Assembly (NCBI RefSeq): GCF_001441165.1
Contig: NZ_CP013126.1
Span: 711,551-775,550, forward strand
Direction: 5' to 3'
Origin: Acidipropionibacterium acidipropionici
Lineage (GTDB): Bacteria > Actinomycetota > Actinomycetes > Propionibacteriales > Propionibacteriaceae
Length of the DNA: 64,000 nucleotides
This document shows, one piece after another, positions 16,186 through 25,430 of this stretch (positions are counted from its first letter, which is position 1; every line of letters begins with the position of its first letter). The translations under genes and the position numbers were made by a program. Below the pieces are notes generated by a model. That model was not told the DNA's origin. It worked only from the letters and a program-made list of their open reading frames with translations, and did no database searches.

Positions 16186-17532
16186 ATGGAGCACGACGTG
16201 ACGACACAGACCGATCGGCAGCGGCCCTACGTGGCGGGGGTGGACTCGTCCACCCAGTCCTGCAAGGTGGTGATCCTCGACCCCGCGACCGGGCGGACCG
16301 TCCGGCAGGGCCGCGGCTCCCACCCCGACGGCACCGAAATCGACCCCGAGTACTGGTGGCAGGGATTCCTCGAGGCCGTCGAGGACGCCGGCGGGCTGGA
16401 CGACGTCGCCGCCCTGTCCGTGGGCGGTCAGCAGCACGGCATGGTCTGTCTGGATGCCGACGGGAAGGTCATCCGCCCGGCCCTGCTGTGGAATGACACC
16501 CGGTCCGGGCAGGCGGCCGCCGATCTGGTCGACGAGCTGGGAGCAGGAGCGTGGGCCAATGCGACCGGCTCTGTGCCGGTGGCGTCCCTGACCGTCACGA
16601 AGCTGCGCTGGCTGGCCGATCATGAACCCGACAATGCGTCGCGTATCGCCGCGATCTGCCTGCCCCACGACTGGCTGACCTGGCGGATCTCCGGTTCGAC
16701 GGATCTTCACGATCTGATCACTGACCGCTCCGACGCGTCGGGCACCGGCTACATGGCCCGCCAGGAACCGGCCTACCGCTACGACATCCTCGCTCGGGCC
16801 CTGCACCTGAGCGTGGACGCCGCCCAGCAGATCATCCTGCCGAGGATCCTGGGGCCGTGGGACGTCGCCGGTCACGGGGATCCCTCGCGCGGGTGGGGCG
16901 AGATCGTGCTGGGCCCGGGCTGCGGGGACAATGCCGGATCGGCACTGGGTATTGACCTGGGGCCCGGTCAGGCGCTCATCTCCATCGGCACCTCCGGGGT
17001 GGCGGCCGCCGTGTCCAAGGGGTCCGTGGCCGATCCCTCCAGCCTTGTCACGGGTTTCTCGGACGCCACCGGACACTGGCTGCCCCTGGCCTGCACGCTC
17101 AATGCGTCGCGGATCATCGATGCCATCGGGACGATCATCGGCGCCGACTACGCCGAGGTCAATGAGCTGGCGCTGTCGGTGCCCGACGCCGGCGGACTCA
17201 CCCTGACGCCGTACTTCGAGGGGGAACGTACCCCGAACCTGCCCGATGCGACGGCGTCGATCACCGGCATGACCCTGGCGAACTCCGACCGGGCACACAT
17301 GGCGAGGGCCGCGGTCGAAGGTCTGCTGGATCTCATGCGGGGGGCCCTGGACGCCGTCCGGAACCTCGGGGTGCCCGTCGACAAGGTGCTTCTGGTCGGC
17401 GGCGGGGCACAGTCCAAGGCCGTGCAGGTGTTGGCCGCAGAGCGCCTGGACGCCGAGGTGGAGATCCCTGAGACCGGGGAGTACGTGGCCATCGGGGCCG
17501 CCAAGCAGGCCGCCCAGGTGCTCGGGAGGTAG
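16186..17532 (+). CDS. xylB: Xylulokinase (FGGY family)
   Basis: The product of about 448 aa matches the FGGY carbohydrate kinases of the xylulokinase branch: the N-terminal ATPase-fold segment VAGVDSSTQSCKVVILD, the substrate-loop WNDTRS, LPHDWLTWRISG, GCGDNAGSALG and the C-terminal adenine-site motif VLLVGGGAQSKA. It phosphorylates D-xylulose to xylulose-5-phosphate, feeding the pentose phosphate pathway. The start is uncertain: ATGs occur at 16162, 16165 and 16186, and a GTG at 16198; 16186 is chosen because AGGTGG precedes it. No xylose isomerase lies nearby. The sugar porter at 9375 could supply a pentose but is in a different transcription unit. Confidence 0.88.
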   Translation: MEHDVTTQTDRQRPYVAGVDSSTQSCKVVILDPATGRTVRQGRGSHPDGTEIDPEYWWQGFLEAVEDAGGLDDVAALSVGGQQHGMVCLDADGKVIRPALLWNDTRSGQAAADLVDELGAGAWANATGSVPVASLTVTKLRWLADHEPDNASRIAAICLPHDWLTWRISGSTDLHDLITDRSDASGTGYMARQEPAYRYDILARALHLSVDAAQQIILPRILGPWDVAGHGDPSRGWGEIVLGPGCGDNAGSALGIDLGPGQALISIGTSGVAAAVSKGSVADPSSLVTGFSDATGHWLPLACTLNASRIIDAIGTIIGADYAEVNELALSVPDAGGLTLTPYFEGERTPNLPDATASITGMTLANSDRAHMARAAVEGLLDLMRGALDAVRNLGVPVDKVLLVGGGAQSKAVQVLAAERLDAEVEIPETGEYVAIGAAKQAAQVLGR

Positions 17533-17687
17533 TCCCTCGGATGGGGGACGGGGCCCTCCCCGGGGCGACGCGGAAAGTGTGGGTCGGCTGCGATACGGTC
17601 ATGCCGAATCATCCGGTCGATGGTGTTCAGACGACGGTCGTCTCAGACACCCACGCCGCCTCGGGGAGAAGGAGCCAGCGAAAATAC

Positions 17688-18494
17688 ATGCCGAATGAGC
17701 AGTGGGGGTACTACGACCCCCAGTTCCAGGATCCGGATGCGACCCTTCGCCCCGACGGTCGACCTTGGGGAACGCCTCCACAGAGCCCCGACATCCAGGA
17801 CGGCCAGGCCTGGCAGCCTCAGCAGACCTGGCAGCCCTATTCGCAGCCGAGCCCGTACTCCCAACCGACGGTCGGGCCGCGGGCCTCTCCGTATTCTCCG
17901 TTCCCGGGGAATCCACCTTTCCCGCCGATTGCAGGGCCTGCCCCGGACCCGGTCTACCCGGTGCCGTTCCCGGTCGATCCGATGACCGGACGCGCCCAGC
18001 CGCCTGTTCAGCCGGCGATATACCAGCCGATGGCACCCGCTGTGGGGCATCCCCGGCCGTCGGTCTCCTTCGGTCGCGCGGTCAAGCTCTTCTTCAAGAA
18101 CTACGCCACCTTCAGCGGGCGAGCGTCCCGGTCGGAGTACTGGTTCTCAGTGCTCTTCAACGGTCTTTCCATCCTGCTCCTGGACGCCCTCTACTACGCG
18201 GTCACGGGCGCCGGCATCTTCTACGGTGCCCGCCTCGCGGATATGGCTGATGACACAGCCACTAAGGGCATGCTCCTGGCCCTGCTCCTCTTCGCTTTCA
18301 TGGTTGGGACCTTGATCCCGAATCTCTCGATCACCTGGCGGCGCCTCCACGACGCCAACAGCTCCGGGGCGATCTACTTCCTGTCCTGGATCCCGTGGGT
18401 CGGGAGCATCATCCTTCTGGTCTTCGTCACCCGCCCCTCCAACCCGACCGCGTGGCAGCGTTTCGACACAGGCAGGCTTCCCGCCGAGACCTGA
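17688..18494 (+). CDS. DUF805 membrane protein with a Pro/Gln-rich N-terminus
   Basis: Residues 1-125 are rich in Pro, Gln, Tyr and Ser and likely disordered and cytoplasmic. The C-terminal half is the DUF805 domain, starting FFKNYATFSGRASRSEYW and containing about four hydrophobic segments and the conserved TWRRLHDANSSG. The function of DUF805 is unknown. The start at 17688 is used because the domain-independent tail begins there; GGAG at 17671-17674 is a somewhat distant ribosome site. The frame is open to 17541 but without supporting features. Its neighbours do not suggest a pathway. Confidence 0.75.
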   Translation: MPNEQWGYYDPQFQDPDATLRPDGRPWGTPPQSPDIQDGQAWQPQQTWQPYSQPSPYSQPTVGPRASPYSPFPGNPPFPPIAGPAPDPVYPVPFPVDPMTGRAQPPVQPAIYQPMAPAVGHPRPSVSFGRAVKLFFKNYATFSGRASRSEYWFSVLFNGLSILLLDALYYAVTGAGIFYGARLADMADDTATKGMLLALLLFAFMVGTLIPNLSITWRRLHDANSSGAIYFLSWIPWVGSIILLVFVTRPSNPTAWQRFDTGRLPAET

Positions 18495-18725
18495 GCGGTC
18501 AGCGCGGCCCCGTCGCGAGGATGAGCCACGAGTTGTCGCCGTGTCGACAAATCTCCCAGAGTCGAGACGGCACGGAACGCGCCCCGCCCGCCGATGACCC
18601 GGCACCCGGCCATGAACCGGTCGGCTGAGGTTCGTCGCCTGAATTCTCAAAAACGGTGTCCACATACTGGGATGGTGGGGGTTCTGTCGCAAGGAATTGT
18701 CAGACCCGGCTGGTTCGCTTGGTTC

Positions 18726-20087
18726 ATGGAGGCGATGACGCGGTTCAGGGAGGCGAGCGACCGACTGGTCGACGCCGATACCGCGGTGCGTCGCGCCGAG
18801 GCCGACCGCCTCGCCGCAGTGGCCGGCATGATCGACTCCTACCCCGCACCCACACCGATGGTGGATTCTCCCGCCGCCGAACGGGTCGTCTCGGCGGGTG
18901 CCGAGGGTGCCGGATCGATCGGGGAGTTCGTGGCCCTCGAGGTCAGTGCGCTGCTGGGCCTGTCCGAGCCGGCGGCCTGGAGCCTGGTCCATGACGTGGC
19001 GAACCTACGGTCCCGCCATCCTCTGTTGTGGGCGGCGATGGCCGATCTGCGTGTGGAGGTGTGGCAGGCCCGCAAGGTCACCCAGGCTGCCGAGGACCTG
19101 TCGGCCGAGGCGGCCCGGTGGGTCGACGAGAAACTGGCCGACCTGTGGGGTGCGGTTCCGTGGCCTCGGATCAGGCGGCGCCTGGCCGGCCTGATCGTGC
19201 GCGCCGACGCCGACCTGGCCAGACGGAAGGCCGAGATCGCCCGGCGTGACCGGTTCGTGTCGATCCGGCACCTGGGGGACTCGACCTCTGTGCTGACGGC
19301 GCGGATGGACACTGCCGCCGCACTCACCCTGGAGGCCTCGCTCGACATGATCGTCGACCAGCTGATCCTCGAGGGCGCCCAGGATCCGCTGCCGGTGTTG
19401 CGGGCGAAGGCGCTGGAGATGCTGGCCACGCCCCCGCTGCCCGACGCCACCGCCCCCAACCCGTCACCAGTCCTTCCTCTGGCCGACGTCGTGGTCCACA
19501 TCGCCGCCGAGGCCCTCGACACGGCAGCCACCGACGCCACGAATGTGGCCCGGGTGGCCGCCCGCGGAGGAGACGTTGGGCCGGTGCTCCTCGACCAATT
19601 GGCCCATCTTCTGGGCCACCACCGCATCCGGGTGCTGCCGGTCACCGACCTGGCCGGCGACCCGGGCGTGGATGCCTACGAGATTCCAGACCGCCTTCGC
19701 CGACAGTTGATCATCCGGGAGGACTGCTCCGTCTTTCCCTTCTCCACCTCCAGGTCCCGCTCGGCGGACCTGGACCACACGATCGCCTACCGCCGGGCGA
19801 CACCGGGTTCCCCGGCCCCGCCCGCCCAGACCCGGATCTCCAACCTCGGCCCACTGGCACGTCGGGAACACCGCGCCAAGACCGCCGGCATCTGGAAACT
19901 GAGCCAGCCCGAACCCGGCGTCTACCAGTGGACCAACCGCACCGGCAGACGCTGGAGGGTCACCCGCGGCCGCACAGTCAGGCTCCCCGATCAGGCGCCC
20001 GACCAGGCCCGGGCCGATCGCCCGCGCACCGGATCGCGCCGCAACGACCGGATCGACCTCGTCTACTCACACGCCGTGACGCTCTGA
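18726..20087 (+). CDS. DUF222 / HNH-endonuclease-like protein (13E12 family)
   Basis: The product of about 453 aa has the long helical DUF222 region (residues roughly 10-330) followed by a degenerate HNH segment, DLDHTIAYR ... SNLGPLARREHRAKT. The DH and NxxxLxRxxHRxKT elements are present, but the usual zinc-type cysteines before DH are missing, so nuclease activity is doubtful. DUF222/HNH genes are multicopy and repeat-like in actinobacterial genomes and are a useful lineage marker here. The start is uncertain: in-frame ATGs occur at 18672, 18726 and 18735 and none has a well-placed ribosome site. Confidence 0.75.
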   Translation: MEAMTRFREASDRLVDADTAVRRAEADRLAAVAGMIDSYPAPTPMVDSPAAERVVSAGAEGAGSIGEFVALEVSALLGLSEPAAWSLVHDVANLRSRHPLLWAAMADLRVEVWQARKVTQAAEDLSAEAARWVDEKLADLWGAVPWPRIRRRLAGLIVRADADLARRKAEIARRDRFVSIRHLGDSTSVLTARMDTAAALTLEASLDMIVDQLILEGAQDPLPVLRAKALEMLATPPLPDATAPNPSPVLPLADVVVHIAAEALDTAATDATNVARVAARGGDVGPVLLDQLAHLLGHHRIRVLPVTDLAGDPGVDAYEIPDRLRRQLIIREDCSVFPFSTSRSRSADLDHTIAYRRATPGSPAPPAQTRISNLGPLARREHRAKTAGIWKLSQPEPGVYQWTNRTGRRWRVTRGRTVRLPDQAPDQARADRPRTGSRRNDRIDLVYSHAVTL

Positions 20088-20156
20088 CCCTCGCCGTTTC
20101 CTGACCACAACTGCGTCACCGCGGCTAACGTGCGGAACAGATCGCGGCAATGAGGA

Positions 20157-23100
20157 ATGAGCGTCGGGGGGCTTCAAGTGGTGGATACGGTCAGGATCGC
20201 GGACTATTTCTCGCGCGTGCTGAGGAGGGGTCAGCTGGAGAAGGTGACCTTCTCCCCCGACACAACCCATCTCGCCGTGCCGAGACCGCAGCTCGACACC
20301 GGATCCCTGGCCGACGACGACGTCAAGACCCTGTTCGACGCACACCGAAGGAGCCACCCGAAGGAACGACAGGACAAGGACGCTCCACTCCCAGTGGTGA
20401 TCTCACTGGTCTCCCTCAGCGTCGGCTCTGGCAGGCAGCGCGGCCTCCTGCTCCTGGCGGCGCAGTTGTTCCGCGACGGGCACCTGGAAGCCGAGCTGGA
20501 GGCCGGGTCCTCCCCGTGGATCCCGGCCGATCGCCTCAAGACCCCCAATGTGGCTGAGCTGGAGCTCATGGTCGGCGAACTGCGAGCATTCGGGAAGTAC
20601 TCCCGTTCGGAACTCGGCGCCGACCTCTCCCGGACGGCGTCCTTCACCGACGCCGTCAACCTCAGCGCACACCTGTTCGAGATGGTCTCGGGCCAGACTG
20701 TCGAGCGCTTCGCCGCCAGCCACGGCCGGCGCGGCGCGGTCGAGTACGGGCTCTGCTACATCCAGGAGATGGACCGCTTCAACGTGGTCGGCCCGCTGCT
20801 CGACGTCTACGACTACCTCAAGCACCAGAAGGCCGCGCCCGCACTGGTGAACCGGATCTGCCAGGGCTGGACCGGCCAACGACCCCCCGGCAGTTCGATT
20901 CACGACGGCAACGGACTGTTGGTCGCGGCGTCGCGATCATGCGGGTCGATGGGCGACGAACACCCCCTGACGCCGTCGCAGCGCCTCGCCGTGCACGCAT
21001 TTCTGACCGGCGACGAGATCACTGCGGTCAGCGGTCCGCCGGGCACCGGCAAGACGACGATGCTCCAGGCCATTGTGGCGAGCCTGGTCACGAGCAGAGC
21101 ACTCAACGAGGAGGATCCGCCCGTCATCGTCGGCACCTCCACCAACAACCAGGCCGTCACGAACATCATCGACTCCTTCGCGAAGGTCGCCAAGGACGAG
21201 CATGGCCCGTTGGACTTCCGCTGGCTTCCCGCGGAGAAGGACGGCAGCGCCGCCGAGGAGCCCATGAGGTCCCTGGCCGTCTACTGCCCGTCGGGCGGGA
21301 AGTTGGAGGATGCCAGGAAGAAGTACCTCGTCGAGCAGACCAACAGGAGCGAGACCTACACGGCCTACAGCGGCGAGGAGTACATATCCGGGGCTACCGA
21401 CAGATTCGTCATGAATGCGGATCGATTCCTCGGGGGGATGACGGACGTCCCCCACCTTCAGCGGGTGATCCACGAGGCGCTGAAGGAGGTGGATCGATTC
21501 CGGACCGACCTCATCGCGGCGATGGCGAAGCGTGGAAACTCGCACCGATACCGCTCGCTGTTCAAACGCGTGGACACGTCGCAGTTCCTCGGCAGAATTC
21601 CCGGAGTGGCAGGTCTCAAGGACTGCCAGACACTCGAGGATCTCGATCTGAAGCTCGACACCACGCTGCGATATGCCGAGTTCTGGCTGGCGGTGCACTA
21701 CTTCGAGGCAACGTGGCTGACCTCTGAATACATCGACCCGGACGAGCGGTGGAAGAGAGACCCCGACGTCAGCGGCCGGTACTGGCGGCAGGCCGCGGCA
21801 TTGACGCCGTGCTTCGTGATGACCGCCTACCAGGTGCCGAAGTACTTCCAGTTCTGGACCAAGCCGGACGAGCCGACGAGTTTCGACGAGGGCCGGATCG
21901 ACCTGCTCATCGTCGACGAGGCCGGCCAGGTGGACACCCCGGTGGGGCTCCCGGCCCTCGCGCTCGCTAAGCGGGCCCTGGTGGTCGGCGATGAGAAGCA
22001 GCTGGCCCCGGTGTGGTCGATCGACGAGGAGACCGACCGCGAGGTGGCCGAGGACGCGGGTAGCCGTCCGCAGACATGGAAGGCATCTCTGCAGCCGAGA
22101 GGTCTCACCTGCTCGGCGACGTCGAGCCTCATGCGGGCCGCGAGCCATGCGTCGAGATGGAGCTACGGGCAGGGACTGCCCGGCCTGTTCCTGTCCGAGC
22201 ATTTCCGCTGCCACCCCGACATCATCAGCTTCTGCAATGAGCTGCTGTACGACGGCTTGCTGGAGCCCAGACGAGACCCCGGCAGTTCGAAACTCGATGG
22301 GTTGACGCCGGCATTCGTCTTCAAGGAGGTGCCGGGTTCGCAGGACTCCCAGCGTGGATCCAGCCGCATCAACGAGGTGGAGGCCAAGGAGATCGCGGCG
22401 TGGATCGTCGGAAACTATCCGCGCTACTTCGACCTCTACAACTCAAGCGAGTCGGACCCGAACAAGAAGGTGAAATCATCCGACATCATCGGTGTTGTGA
22501 CGCCGTTCCGTGCCCAGGCGGATCTCATCATGACCGAGCTCAAGAAGGCTGCCACGGTGCCCGATGCGCCCGCTGATCTCCCAGATCGGTTGTGGAATCA
22601 GATCACGGTGGGCACGGCGCACAGTCTCCAGGGAGCGGAGCGCCAGATCATCCTGTTCTCGGCGGCCTATGGGGAGAGCAGTGCCCGGTCGGGGTTCATC
22701 GACGCGACTCCGGAACTCATGAATGTGGCGGTGTCGCGGGCCAAGGATCTGCTCATCGTCTTCGCTGCGGCGAACCGGTGGGGCAACGGCCCTGTGTTCT
22801 CGGTGATATCGCACTTCGCGGAGAGAATCTCACCGGAGCCCCGACCCACCGCATCCGTCCCCGTCGACGTCGAAGCCCCGGCTCCCGGAGAGGTCGAGCA
22901 TCAAGCCACGCCGTCATCGCCCCAGGCTCCGTCGACACCCGACTTACCGGTCCCCACGGAAGAACAGGCGACGTCCACATCAGGTCCGATCGCCTCGCCC
23001 GGAAGAGCGCTCAATGCGACGTCGCTCCTGAAGTCCTGGCAAGGGGCCGGCGATCTCCGAGCCGAGGACGAGCATCTCAACGCAGCGGCCCTCAATCTGA

Positions 23101-23285
23101 GACTCAAGGAGGCCGGGATCCTCGACGGGAAACCCGGGAGCTGGCAGCCGTCCCGGCTCGCGGAGGTCCTGGGTGTCGTCGTGGAGGAGAAGACGGACGG
23201 CAAGGGCGAGGCTTACTCCTCACTCACCTTCACCCCGCAGATGCAGAAGCTCATGCTCTCCCTGTACCACGACGGACAGCTCTGA
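20157..23285 (+). CDS. Large SF1 (UPF1/DNA2-like) helicase
   Basis: The 1042-aa protein has a unique N-terminal region (1-265), then a complete SF1B-type helicase core: Walker A GPPGTGKTT at about 293-301, motif II LLIVDEAGQV near 583, motif III VVGDEKQLAPV, motif IV LSEHFRCHPDI, motif V VGTAHSLQGAERQ and motif VI NVAVSRAKDLL. A Pro-rich linker (about 905-960) leads to a conserved-looking 80-residue C-terminal domain. No nuclease motif is visible. Such stand-alone helicases are frequent in accessory regions, so a role in defence or nucleic-acid processing is possible. GAGGA directly abuts ATG 20157; GTG 20178 behind GGGGGG is an alternative start. Confidence 0.8.
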   Translation: MSVGGLQVVDTVRIADYFSRVLRRGQLEKVTFSPDTTHLAVPRPQLDTGSLADDDVKTLFDAHRRSHPKERQDKDAPLPVVISLVSLSVGSGRQRGLLLLAAQLFRDGHLEAELEAGSSPWIPADRLKTPNVAELELMVGELRAFGKYSRSELGADLSRTASFTDAVNLSAHLFEMVSGQTVERFAASHGRRGAVEYGLCYIQEMDRFNVVGPLLDVYDYLKHQKAAPALVNRICQGWTGQRPPGSSIHDGNGLLVAASRSCGSMGDEHPLTPSQRLAVHAFLTGDEITAVSGPPGTGKTTMLQAIVASLVTSRALNEEDPPVIVGTSTNNQAVTNIIDSFAKVAKDEHGPLDFRWLPAEKDGSAAEEPMRSLAVYCPSGGKLEDARKKYLVEQTNRSETYTAYSGEEYISGATDRFVMNADRFLGGMTDVPHLQRVIHEALKEVDRFRTDLIAAMAKRGNSHRYRSLFKRVDTSQFLGRIPGVAGLKDCQTLEDLDLKLDTTLRYAEFWLAVHYFEATWLTSEYIDPDERWKRDPDVSGRYWRQAAALTPCFVMTAYQVPKYFQFWTKPDEPTSFDEGRIDLLIVDEAGQVDTPVGLPALALAKRALVVGDEKQLAPVWSIDEETDREVAEDAGSRPQTWKASLQPRGLTCSATSSLMRAASHASRWSYGQGLPGLFLSEHFRCHPDIISFCNELLYDGLLEPRRDPGSSKLDGLTPAFVFKEVPGSQDSQRGSSRINEVEAKEIAAWIVGNYPRYFDLYNSSESDPNKKVKSSDIIGVVTPFRAQADLIMTELKKAATVPDAPADLPDRLWNQITVGTAHSLQGAERQIILFSAAYGESSARSGFIDATPELMNVAVSRAKDLLIVFAAANRWGNGPVFSVISHFAERISPEPRPTASVPVDVEAPAPGEVEHQATPSSPQAPSTPDLPVPTEEQATSTSGPIASPGRALNATSLLKSWQGAGDLRAEDEHLNAAALNLRLKEAGILDGKPGSWQPSRLAEVLGVVVEEKTDGKGEAYSSLTFTPQMQKLMLSLYHDGQL

Positions 23286-23363
23286 GCCCCCACCGATCTC
23301 CCACCCCGCCCACGGGCCCCGATACGCTCCAGATCGAGCACACGTTCGGGAGGAGGCCCTGAC

Positions 23364-23951
23364 ATGCCGAAGAGGAGCAGTGAGCACCTGGCGGCCAGGC
23401 GGGAGCACATCGCCACCGCGGCCGAGGAGGTGCTCGTCGACAAGGGCGTCGCGGAGTTCTCCACCACTGCGGTGTGCCGCCGGGCCGGCGTCAGCATGGG
23501 CAATCTGTACGCCTACTTCCCCTCCAAGGAGGACCTCCTCGACGCCCTCGTCACCCGCGCCTTCCAGGCCCGACAGCAGTGGCTCGACGCCGACTCTCTG
23601 CCGGAACTGCGGGCACGCCTCCGCGACCTCATCGCATTCCTCCAGACTCCCGACGGCTACCGCTCATCCCGCCTCGACGTCGAGCTCGGCCTGGTCGCCC
23701 ACGCACACCGGCGCCCGGCCGACGCCCTCGCCTCATCGACTCTCCACGACGCCGTCAAGGCCACCCTCGCCCGCCTCGCCGGACCAAACACCGACGCTGA
23801 CAACACCAGCATCGCCGCCGACGCCCTCACCGCCCTGGTCGCCGGCTGGAGCTACCTCGTATCGCTCGGCCAGGGCGTCCCCGACCATGCGATCGAGTCC
23901 GTCGACCAGTTCCTGGCCCTCCTCGAGGCCCCCGATCCGTCCGAGGGTTGA
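23364..23951 (+). CDS. TetR/AcrR-family regulator
   Basis: The 195-aa repressor has a standard helix-turn-helix in residues 10-55 (EFSTTAVCRRAGVSMGNLYAYF) and a helical ligand-binding C-terminus. AGGAGG (23351-23356) precedes ATG 23364 at good distance. It lies 72 bp upstream of a three-gene hydrolase operon on the same strand, which is its most likely target. The inducer is unknown. Confidence 0.85.
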   Translation: MPKRSSEHLAARREHIATAAEEVLVDKGVAEFSTTAVCRRAGVSMGNLYAYFPSKEDLLDALVTRAFQARQQWLDADSLPELRARLRDLIAFLQTPDGYRSSRLDVELGLVAHAHRRPADALASSTLHDAVKATLARLAGPNTDADNTSIAADALTALVAGWSYLVSLGQGVPDHAIESVDQFLALLEAPDPSEG

Positions 23952-24023
23952 TACTCCCTTGTGACTCTGATCCATCCGACGTTCAATAAAACGAGAGAGT
24001 TCTCGCTTAGATCGGAGCGTCCG

Positions 24024-25430
24024 ATGACCCAGGAGCACCCGTTCCCCGTCGAGGCGAACGACACCCCCGCCACCCAGCTGCTGCACGACGCCCTCCCCCA
24101 GCGATGGCGGGGACTGTTCACCGCACCCATCGTCAATCGCTTCCTGACATGGACCGACGCCGAGGCCCGCGTCCAGGCCGCCGCCCAGAAGGCGGGCGCG
24201 CAGATCATCACCGTGGGCGAGTCCCGCCAGCACCGGCCCCTGCACCTCTACCGGTTCGGCGAGGCCACCCGCCGCACCTTCTGGTACGCCGGCCCCCACG
24301 CCAATGAGCCCGTCGGCGTCTCCACCGTCGTCTCCCTGGCCGAGGCGCTCGCATCCCACCCGGAGTACTTCGACGCAGCCGGGTTCGACCTCATGGTCTG
24401 CGTCGACCCTGACTCCCATGTCGCCAACGAGCACTGGTTCCCCGGCTACGCGGGCGGCCTGCGCAGCTACTACGAGAACCTCTACCGCCCCGCCCGCAGC
24501 GAGTTCTGCGACTGGGACATGCCCTTCGAACTCGACGCCGGCGACCGCACCTTCCGCCGCGAATCCCAGCTCCCCGAGGGCGATGCCCTGCGCAAGGCCC
24601 TGGACATCAGCCGTCCGCAGATCGTGATGTCCCTGCACAACGCCGAGGTCGGCGGCATGTACATCCACCAGATCGGCGGCACCAAGACCCTGGCCGGAGC
24701 ACTCTCCACCATCCCGGGCGCGTTCTCGATCCCCACCGAGCCCGCCCCCATCGACGCGCCTGGCGAGCAGCCCATCGCCCCCGGCGTCTTCCCCCTTCCG
24801 AGCATCCCCGACATGTACGGCCCGCTCTTCGACCTGACATCCGACGACCCGCTGAACATCCTTGTCATGGGCGAATCGGCGATGACCTGGTCACTGCGAT
24901 ACGGCGCCGTCTCGCTGGTCACCGAGGTGCCCCTGTGGTCGCCGATCGACGCCCTCCCCGAGCCCGGACAGACTCTGGCCGACGTCACCACCGGGTCCGC
25001 GGACCGCCTGCGCGGCATCGCCTACTGGCTCACCGCCTTCTGCGAGCAGAACGCGGCCCTCCTGCCCTCCTCCGACGCCCGGGCACGCTCGGTCCGCGAC
25101 TCCATCGGCATCCTGGCAGGGCTGTCGGCGATGCTCACGGCGCTGGCCGGCTCCCCCGACGGCCCGAACCCGGCAACCGAGGAGGACGTACGGCGCTGGT
25201 GCCTCATGCTGAGCCTGAGCGTCCCGCTGCGATCCCTCGGCATGCTGCTGGGAGCGCTGCGCGTCAACAGCGCCCCGGACGGCGTCATCTCCGAGGCCCA
25301 GGAGAGGTTCGACACCTTCGAGGCGCTCCTTGAGGGCTACCACTACCGATTCCACGGGGTGGACGTCGTGTCCGGCATTCAGATCGCGGCCGGCGTCGCG
25401 GCGATCGAGAATCTGGAGGCCGAGCAGTGA
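24024..25430 (+). CDS. M14-family zinc carboxypeptidase-like protein
   Basis: The 468-aa product has the M14 zinc site: HANE in YAGPHANEPVG (His and Glu ligands near residue 94) and the third histidine in VMSLHNAEVGG. There is no signal peptide, so it is cytoplasmic and more like the aminoacylase or amidase-type M14 proteins than secreted digestive carboxypeptidases. ATG 24024 is chosen for GGAG at 24014-24017. It is coupled by a GTGA overlap to an M20 peptidase gene, and together with the alpha/beta hydrolase suggests a pathway cleaving peptides or N-acyl amino acids. The catalytic Glu near the C-terminus is not identified with certainty. Confidence 0.78.
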   Translation: MTQEHPFPVEANDTPATQLLHDALPQRWRGLFTAPIVNRFLTWTDAEARVQAAAQKAGAQIITVGESRQHRPLHLYRFGEATRRTFWYAGPHANEPVGVSTVVSLAEALASHPEYFDAAGFDLMVCVDPDSHVANEHWFPGYAGGLRSYYENLYRPARSEFCDWDMPFELDAGDRTFRRESQLPEGDALRKALDISRPQIVMSLHNAEVGGMYIHQIGGTKTLAGALSTIPGAFSIPTEPAPIDAPGEQPIAPGVFPLPSIPDMYGPLFDLTSDDPLNILVMGESAMTWSLRYGAVSLVTEVPLWSPIDALPEPGQTLADVTTGSADRLRGIAYWLTAFCEQNAALLPSSDARARSVRDSIGILAGLSAMLTALAGSPDGPNPATEEDVRRWCLMLSLSVPLRSLGMLLGALRVNSAPDGVISEAQERFDTFEALLEGYHYRFHGVDVVSGIQIAAGVAAIENLEAEQ

